Part shown: positions 58,219-64,000 of the stretch, one piece after another
Layout of the letters: the number at the start of each line of letters is the position of its first letter
Position numbering within the stretch: the stretch's first letter is position 1
NCBI RefSeq assembly: GCF_030272615.1
Contig: NC_081410.1
Coordinates: 146,973,349-147,037,348 of the forward strand
Reading direction: 5' to 3'
Source of the DNA: Cryptomeria japonica
Taxonomy: Eukaryota > Streptophyta > Pinopsida > Cupressales > Cupressaceae
Length of the DNA stretch: 64,000 nucleotides
Notes under the pieces: generated by a model
Databases searched by the model: none
The model's input: only the letters and a program-made list of their open reading frames with translations
Told to the model about the DNA's origin: nothing
Program-made: the position numbers and the translations under genes

Positions 58219-59622
58219 TGATGCTCTGCAAAAAGGGAAGGTTAGTCAATGATAAATAACACACAACACACAAGAAACCATTAGTGTTAATCAATCAAAA
58301 ACTAATCTAAACAGGCATATCAAAAGAGATATCAAAAGCATGACAAAATATCTAACTAAGAAGATAAATATGATGAGGCATCTCCAAATGCCTCCTAACA
58401 TGCTCTTGGTTTCTTCTCCTTTGTTCCTCTCCTCTCCAAGTTCCAAAATAGTGTAGCTCTCAGCAGCTTTTTGCACAATGGATGCTTATGGAGGATTGAG
58501 ATTGAAGTATTTTGCTCTAAATGTGAATAAAAAAGCTAATACTAAATGCTATTGATGCTAAAATGATTTATTTTATCCAAGATAACAAGATATTAGTGGT
58601 TTATGCTAAATGCTCTCTAGAATTCACTATAGCTTAAATGCATACAAGTTTTCAGGATCTCGATTATGAAGAAATGGGCTCTATTTATAGGAAAAATGGA
58701 GCAATGGATGGTTGAGATTGAGCAATCTCAACAAGGGTCAGGATTGAATGATTTGAGATCCATGTGAGGGCTTTCAACCCAATCCCAAGATGACAAGTGT
58801 CAATGTGAGATAGGTTGAGAGGAGAGGGAATAAGCATTAAATGCTTGATATGACCTTGGGAGTTAAGGTCAAGGTTAGTTGAATGGATAAATTCTTTATT
58901 CAAAGAGTAAAGCTTTTATCCAATGGATAAACTCTTGTGCAAAGGCAAAAGGGATAAACATGGTCAAAGCAATAAATGCTTGAGGAGACACATGAGTGCA
59001 AGTTGAAATAACCATAAATGGTTATGTAAGAGCCATTAATGGTCATGTAAGAGCCATTAGTGGTTTGGAAGACTTTGAAGGTTAAATTGTTGAACACACA
59101 AAGCAATAAATGCTTTTCAAAGACTTTGAGGTCTTTGAGAAGTGACTCCAAGTTGCTTAGGAACGTGACAATAATTAGGGGATGGATTAGGCTAATTAGG
59201 AAGGGGTTAGAAGAATCTAGAAGGGGGTTTAGGAATGCAAGTGGATTTGGTGGGTGAGGGAAAATAGGATTTTTATTTAAAATAAATAAATTTATTTCAA
59301 TAAATGTGTGCAAGTTGCATTTGTAGGAAAATGCAAGTGGGGGGGGGGGAGATAAATGATTTAAATAAATGTTTGATTTAATTTATTTAAAAGAGGAATA
59401 GGGGATTAAATGAAATAAATATGATTTATTCATTTAATTGATTTGTGACTTTGGTATAATGAATTAATTAAAATAAATTGAATAATTTATTTAATTAATA
59501 GGAGAATGCTTGAAGATGAATTAATTAAATGTTAATTTAATTAATTGATGGCAAGTGGATTTTTAATCAAATAAATAGGAAATATTCATTTAATTAAATT
59601 GGACAGATTTATGTGACTACAG
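58219..59622 (-). mobile_element. Family-C solo LTR, copy 2, inside the copia element
   Basis: 1404 bases. The minus strand starts TGTAGTCACATAAATC and ends AGAGCATCA, flanked by perfect GGCTT duplications (58214-58218, 59623-59627). It matches 46215-47831 on the opposite strand, including TATAAATA (58682-58689, minus), the CTCAACCATCCAT line and the CACTTGCATTTTCCTAC line. It interrupts the 3' end of the copia RNase H coding region. Confidence 0.87.
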
Positions 59623-59994
59623 GCTTCATAAGAGAATTTTACAACATTATCCAAAGTGTCAATATTTTTAGTCAAGACCCCTCCACTCTCAACCATAACT
59701 CTCACAAAGTGATACTAAACATCAACATGTTTAGTATGAGCATGATACATAGGATTTTTTGCCAAACATATGGCATGTTGACTGTCACATCCAATCCTCA
59801 CTATCCTTACTATCCTGCAATCAAAACCAATACCATTATTGTCTTTGTAACCAAATCACCTACTTGGAGGCATGCATAGTAGCCATATAGTCTTCTTTGG
59901 TGGTGGACAATGCAATTGTAGGCTGTCTTTTACTCATCCAACTCATTACACCTCCAAAAAAATTAAACACATAGCCACTAATGGACCTTCAACT

Positions 59995-60321
59995 TGTTGG
60001 CCCAATTTGCATCAAAAGATCGATCTGTCAACACCCGATACAAACCATAGAGATATGGATCACACAGGAGGTAGTTAGTCCCTTGTCATGAATCCCAAGG
60101 GGAATGCTGACCATTTTGCCAACAATCTCCCCCTCAACGTTACTTAAGGGGATTTGAACCCGTGACCCAACGCTATGATACCATTTGTTGGCCCAGTTTT
60201 CCGTTGCATCAAAAGAATGATTTGTCAACCCCTGATACAAACCGTAGAGATATGGATCACATGGGAGGCGGTTAGTCCCTTGTCATGAATCTCAAGGAAA
60301 TCGCTGACCATTTTTCCAACA
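59995..60321 (-). mobile_element. TRIM, 327 bp, complete
   Basis: A terminal-repeat retrotransposon in miniature. LTRs of 130 bases (59995-60124) and 136 bases (60186-60321) both run TGTTGG...CCAACA and are highly similar. The 61-base interior has on the minus strand a primer site TGGTATCATAGC (60172-60183, one mismatch to the tRNA-iMet site TGGTATCAGAGC), then GGGTTCAAATCCC, then the polypurine tract GAGGGGGAGAT (60125-60135). Flanks CAACT (59990-59994) and CGACT (60322-60326) agree at four of five bases. It codes for nothing and would need proteins from another element. Confidence 0.88.
60172..60183 (-). other. TRIM primer binding site
   Basis: TGGTATCATAGC on the minus strand, one base from the plant initiator tRNA-Met site, two bases inside the LTR. 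Confidence 0.75.
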
Positions 60322-60689
60322 CGACTATCCAAGTCAGTTGCTCAATCTGCATAAACAAAACCCTACATGTCCAATGAATTATCCACACTATCAATACCAT
60401 GATAAACCAAACAATAATCAAAAGTAACTCACAAATATCTTCATACCCTTTTAACAAAAGTCCAATGCTCTTTACCTAGGTTAGACATAAACTTGCTTAG
60501 AACTCCCATTGCTTGGGCTATATTTGTTCTACTATAAACCATTGCATACATTAAAATATTGATGACACTAGCATAAGGAACAATATAATTTTCTTCAATA
60601 TCATCATTAGAATTAGGGCACATGTCTAAACTCAACTTAGTACAAACCGGAAATGGAATACTTAGTGGCTTATAGTCTTGCATTTTAAA

Positions 60690-61330
60690 TTTTGCAAAAT
60701 GATATCAACATACTTACTCTCACTTAACCAAATTTTTCTGTGAACTAGATCCTTGTTGGTTTCCATCCCAAGAATATTTATAGTAACATAATAATCTTCT
60801 TCACTTCTAACATTAACTAAATTTAATGCAAAAGCTTACAAATTTTAGTACCACATCCTAGGTGACTATTTCAAACCATACAATGACCATTTTAACTTGC
60901 AAACCAAGTTTTCTTTCCTTTCTCAACAAAACCATCAGGTTGTCACATATAAATATCTTCTTCAAGATCCCCATGCAAGAAAGCACTTTTAACATTTATT
61001 TACTCTATCTCAGAAGCACAAGCAACAACAATAGATAATAGGAATCAAATAGAAGTTAGCTTAGCAATAGGAGATAATATTTCACTAAAATCAACTCCCT
61101 TACTCTGGGAGTAGCCCTTGGCCACCAGTATGGCCTTGTACCTCTCTAACCGACCGTCCACTCCAAATTTATTTTTGAATACCCACTTTCATCCAATGGG
61201 ATTTCTTCCTTTGGGAAAACTAACAAGATCCTTCTTGTCAAAACTATCCAAAGCTATCTTCTCTTCCTGCATGGCCTGCATCCAAGATTCACTTTCTTTG
61301 GAAGAGAGTGCTTCCTTGTAAGATCTAAGT
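60690..61330 (-). pseudogene. Copia reverse transcriptase, catalytic segment deleted
   Basis: The minus-strand frame reads SESWMQAMQEE, NPIG, stop, KWVFKNKFGVDGRLERYKAI and LVAKGYSQSKGVDFSEI, the start of copia RT. A middle part with QPDGFVEKGK-like and LYGLK-like segments follows. The expected YVDD region is missing. The sequence passes directly from EEDYYV-type residues to ILGMETN near 60783, so about 60 residues are absent. It ends SESKYVDIIL. Confidence 0.8.
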
Positions 61331-61689
61331 TCATCGTTAGTACTTAATATAATAAATTTGCAACGAAACTAAGGTGGGATATACCTATCAACTAGATTTC
61401 ACTATCTTGTAGACCTTTGAGTAAGATGTTCTTCCTCATGCTCTTCTTCTTTATTTTCAACTTCTTTTGTCACAACTCAATCTCTAGAGCTTTCACTTGA
61501 ACTCTCTTCTTCTTCTCAATCTTGTTCTTCCACATGTGGATCTTCTTTCTTAGTTTCAAAATGAACTATTTTTAACTTTCGTTTTGGTTGTTCTTCATTT
61601 GAGTCAACTCTAAATTCCCTTAAAATCACATCTCTAGAAAAGATCATTTTTACAAGCTAGAGGATTCCAAAGCTTATATTTTTTTACAT
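61331..61689 (-). pseudogene. Copia integrase-RT linker
   Basis: Acidic, Glu/Ser-rich linker (61430-61570) between integrase and RT, as usual in copia polyproteins. Several stops. No enzymatic motif. Confidence 0.55.
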
Positions 61690-62470
61690 TCTCACCTATC
61701 CTACAAAGATGCATTTATGAGCTTTTAGATCCAATCTAGATTTCTTCTCTTGAGGCACATGAACAAAAGCCTCACAACAAAAGACCCTTAAATTTGAAAT
61801 TGAAGACTTTTTACCAGACCAAAGTTCACAAGGTGTTTTATCAACAAGGGATTTACAAGGAGATCTATAAAACAACTTCTGCCCAAAAATATTTATCAAG
61901 CTTAAAGCACTACTTAACATTAACACGATCCTAGCTTTTTTCATTAATGTACGATTCATTCTTTTGACTACCCCATTTTGTTTGGGAGTGTAAGGTGTAG
62001 TCTTTTGCCTAACAATTCTTACATGTTTGCAAAACTCATCAAATTCCTTAGAGAAATATTCACCCCCATAGTTAGATCTCAATACTTTTATCTTATAATA
62101 TGATTTCTTTTCAAGCAATGACTTAAATTCCTTAAACTTTGTGAAGACTCTAGATTTTGAATACATAAATAAATCCAAGTATATCTTGAGACATCAACAA
62201 TGAGTGAAGCATAATAATGAGATCTATTCAAAGGTTCAACATCCACTAGACCACATACATCCGAATAAATAATCTTTAAAATTCTCTTAGCTTTATTAAC
62301 TCCTTTAGGAAATGAAGATCTATTTTGTTTACCAAACACACAATGGTAAAAAAAAAAACTCTTACTAACAATATAATAAAAAATCCTCTCAGCTAGTTTC
62401 TTATTTAGAATAGTCTTAAGACCTTTTTCACTAATATGACCTAATCTATGGTGCCATTACAGACATGGAT
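61690..62470 (-). pseudogene. Copia integrase with GAG-pre-integrase finger
   Basis: Catalyses insertion of the cDNA. The GAG-pre-integrase part is visible as HHRLGHISEKGLKTI-like residues near 62400-62455 and HCVFGKQNRSSFP (62300-62345). The core follows: IYSDVCGLV (first Asp), LRSNYGGEYFSKEF (Asn replaces the second Asp) and TTPYTPKQNGVVKRMNRTL (its Glu position reads Lys). The C-terminal part gives PCELWSGKKSS and LRVFCCEAFVHVP. Catalytic substitutions and stops make it inactive. Confidence 0.85.
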
Positions 62471-62549
62471 TTTTAGTCCTAGTTACACAAGCTGAATTAC
62501 AAAAAGTAGAAGCATGTAGCTTAAACGATGTCTCTGTCTAAGATCCTTT

Positions 62550-62900
62550 AGGAACTACCAAAGTTCCCCTTACCAACCTACAACTAGACTTATCAAATGT
62601 CACATGCATTCTAAAATTATTTAACTTGGCAACCAAAAGTGAGCTTCTTGCAAGATTTGAAATATGTAAAATATTATTAATGAAAATTATCCTCCCATCA
62701 TTGAAATACAATTGTACATTTCCTTTGCCAACAATATTTATTGAGGTGTTATCAACAAGATAAACTTATCCTCCTTCATATCCTTTATACTTAGAAAACC
62801 ATTCCTTGTGAGGAGTCATATGGTTGGAAGCACCTGATTGAACAAGCCAAGAATCATTACTAATAGAGTTATCTAAAATAAGTAAAGAATAAAATCACCA
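62550..62900 (-). pseudogene. Copia protease fragment
   Basis: The minus-strand frames give a WLVQSGASNHMT box (Gln for the catalytic Asp) and downstream VYLVDNTSINIVGKGNVQL and ILHISNLARSSLL, the copia protease pattern. Stops and the active-site change make it inactive. Confidence 0.7.
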
Positions 62901-62904
62901 TAAT

Positions 62905-63690
62905 TGGAGGACTTATTTGTGGAAACATTAGTGATTTTTTATTTATTCCTACACTCCTTCACATGTCCTCTTTTACTAGTTTTCTGACACTTTACTCTGC
63001 TCTTTCCAAGAGTCTTAGAATGTCCTTTTGATTTATCGTTCTTTTTATCCTCTTTAGGCCTTCCTCAAACATGCAAGGCATCTTGGGAGCCGCCATTCAT
63101 GGTATTTTTACTCATCTCTTTTGAAAGAAGTATGGGAATAACACTGTCCATCTTAGGCTCTACACCTAGAAACAATTAGATTTCGTAAGAATCAGGAAAA
63201 GAGAAAAATAGAAGAGTACATTTATCTTCATATTTGATACTAAGATCTATTGATGCGAATTAACTTAAAATCAAATTAAAATCATTCAAATGTTCAACAA
63301 TAGAATCACCATCCCTAATTTTCAAATAATACAAATGTCTTTTTAGATATAGCTTGTTAGACAAACTCTTGGTTTGATAGATATCACCTATTTTCCTCCA
63401 AAACTTGAATGTAGTGTCTTTTGCAGACATTTACAAGGAGTGAGTTAGTGAGACACAATCGAATCATTTCTTGTGCCATTTTGTCTAACTTTTTCTACTC
63501 ATAATTTGTAAGGGAGAATCCTTTGTTTTCTTTTCTTTTGAAACTTGCAACCACTGATCTCTCTCTTCTAGGATATCCTCAACTTTTGGCTTCCACATAT
63601 CATAACTAATCCCACAAAACAAAAGCTCCCACTACAACAAAAAACCTTCAACACTTATAGAGAAAGACACCCCTCCCTTAATAGAATTGT
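62905..63690 (-). pseudogene. Copia gag
   Basis: The minus-strand frame starts near 63640 and reads SYDMWKPKVEDILEERDQW, TFKFWRKIGDIYQTKSLSNK, LYLKRHLYYLKIRDGDSI and EHLNDFNLILS, the UBN2/gag pattern of copia elements. A decayed zinc knuckle (CQKTSKRGHVKEC, second Cys lost) lies at about 62960-63000. Several stops. Confidence 0.75.
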
Positions 63691-63692
63691 TA

Positions 63693-63704
63693 GCTCTAAT
63701 ACCA
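63693..63704 (-). other. Primer binding site of the copia element
   Basis: The minus strand reads TGGTATTAGAGC, one transition from the tRNA-iMet site TGGTATCAGAGC, five bases inside the 5' LTR. Confidence 0.8.
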
Positions 63705-63709
63705 AATGC

Positions 63710-64000
63710 TGTAAAATAAGGTTAATAAATCTTGCAATATGAAATTAAACACAAATTTATTTAAAAAATGAAATTAAAGATTAACCATTAACATAGTGAT
63801 TGTAGAATCAAAATAAGAACAAGAAAACCATTGCATATGAAACACTAGATTTACGTAGAGAAACCCCTTTAGGAAAAGACTCCACCAAATAAATAGAGGA
63901 AAGTATATCACTAATTCAATGATGAATACAACAATAATACACTTCTTTGTAGACCTCTATAAAACTCATTAGCACTCCATTACCCTACAAATTTAACAAA
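63710..64000 (-). repeat. 5' LTR of the copia element (partial)
   Basis: First 291 bases of the LTR as read on the plus strand (TGTAAAATAAGG...). The rest lies beyond the window, so the target-site duplication cannot be checked here. Confidence 0.82.

Larger units (their letters stand above)
59623..60683 (-). pseudogene. Copia RNase H region, interrupted by the TRIM
   Basis: 60441-60683 reads PYASVINILMYAMVYSRTNI then GVLSKFMSNLGKEHW, the copia segment entering RNase H. 60322-60440 continues with DYCLVYHG and YAD. After the TRIM, 59623-59989 gives GYVFNFFGG, SKRQPTIALSTTKEDYMA and VDTLDN-like boxes. The coding end lies beyond the solo LTR at about 58130-58213 (KAMGLDQY-like). Without the TRIM and one copy of its target duplication the flanks are in one frame. 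Confidence 0.8.
57343..64000 (-). mobile_element. Ty1/copia retrotransposon with nested TRIM and solo LTR
   Basis: A minus-strand copia element with 3' LTR at 57343-58096, polypurine tract, RNase H, RT, integrase, protease, gag, primer site and the start of the 5' LTR at 63710, which runs past the window. Domain order (gag, protease, integrase, RT, RNase H) is the copia order. Two later insertions lie in the RNase H region: a TRIM (59995-60321) and a family-C solo LTR (58219-59622). Stops in every domain and a deleted RT catalytic segment make it inactive. Confidence 0.9.

Noticed and set aside
60140-60185. Possible tRNA fragment (GGGTTCAAATCCC with TGGTATCATAGC)
   Set aside because: Better explained as the primer site and interior of the TRIM between its two LTRs.

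Overview
This looks like AT-rich nuclear DNA from a plant with a large, repeat-packed genome. The evidence is Tat-lineage Ty3 and Ty1/copia retrotransposons, a plant-type L1 LINE with a DUF4283-like ORF1, a tRNA-derived SINE, a TRIM, and one host gene with a 16.9 kb intron. Very long introns and ~3 kb LTRs suit a gymnosperm, but that placement is inference. I see no bacterial features, operons, CRISPR arrays, rRNA genes or functional tRNA genes.

Layout. 1-1232: flank with a LINE RNase H scrap. 1233-14771: a complete but mutated Tat-lineage Ty3 element on the minus strand, bounded by CCTAT duplications. It has a tRNA-Lys-type primer site, gag, protease, RT, two RNase H domains and integrase. 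14943-~21400: a broken minus-strand LINE whose ORF1 and ORF2 overlap at ATGA. 22085-22595: a degenerate foldback/MITE-like unit. 22822-42886: the only convincing host gene, a four-exon model of 303 codons on the plus strand. Its C-terminus resembles sororin, the cohesin protector that antagonises WAPL, and its promoter carries E2F, MSA-core and telobox motifs.

The second intron (25058-41915) is a nest of repeats. An ancient plus-strand Ty3 element (gag, protease linker, RT, RNase H tail) is split by a family-B solo LTR, which is itself split by a family-A solo LTR. Two further family-A solo LTRs follow, one of them carrying a solo copia-type LTR. Most have recognisable 5 bp target duplications.

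42887-57342 is intergenic: solo LTRs of families C and B, a 1.7 kb pyrimidine tract with a Helitron-like 3' end, a 3 x 173 bp tandem repeat, microsatellites and a SINE with an 11 bp target duplication. 57343-64000 is a minus-strand copia element that runs off the window. A 327 bp TRIM and a family-C solo LTR are inserted in its RNase H region, and its RT lacks the YVDD catalytic segment.

I found no new multi-gene system. The points most worth checking are the sororin-like gene with its perfect 187 bp tandem duplication over the last exon, the excess of solo LTRs (nine, against two elements that keep internal regions), the TRIM inside the copia RNase H domain, and the pyrimidine tract.
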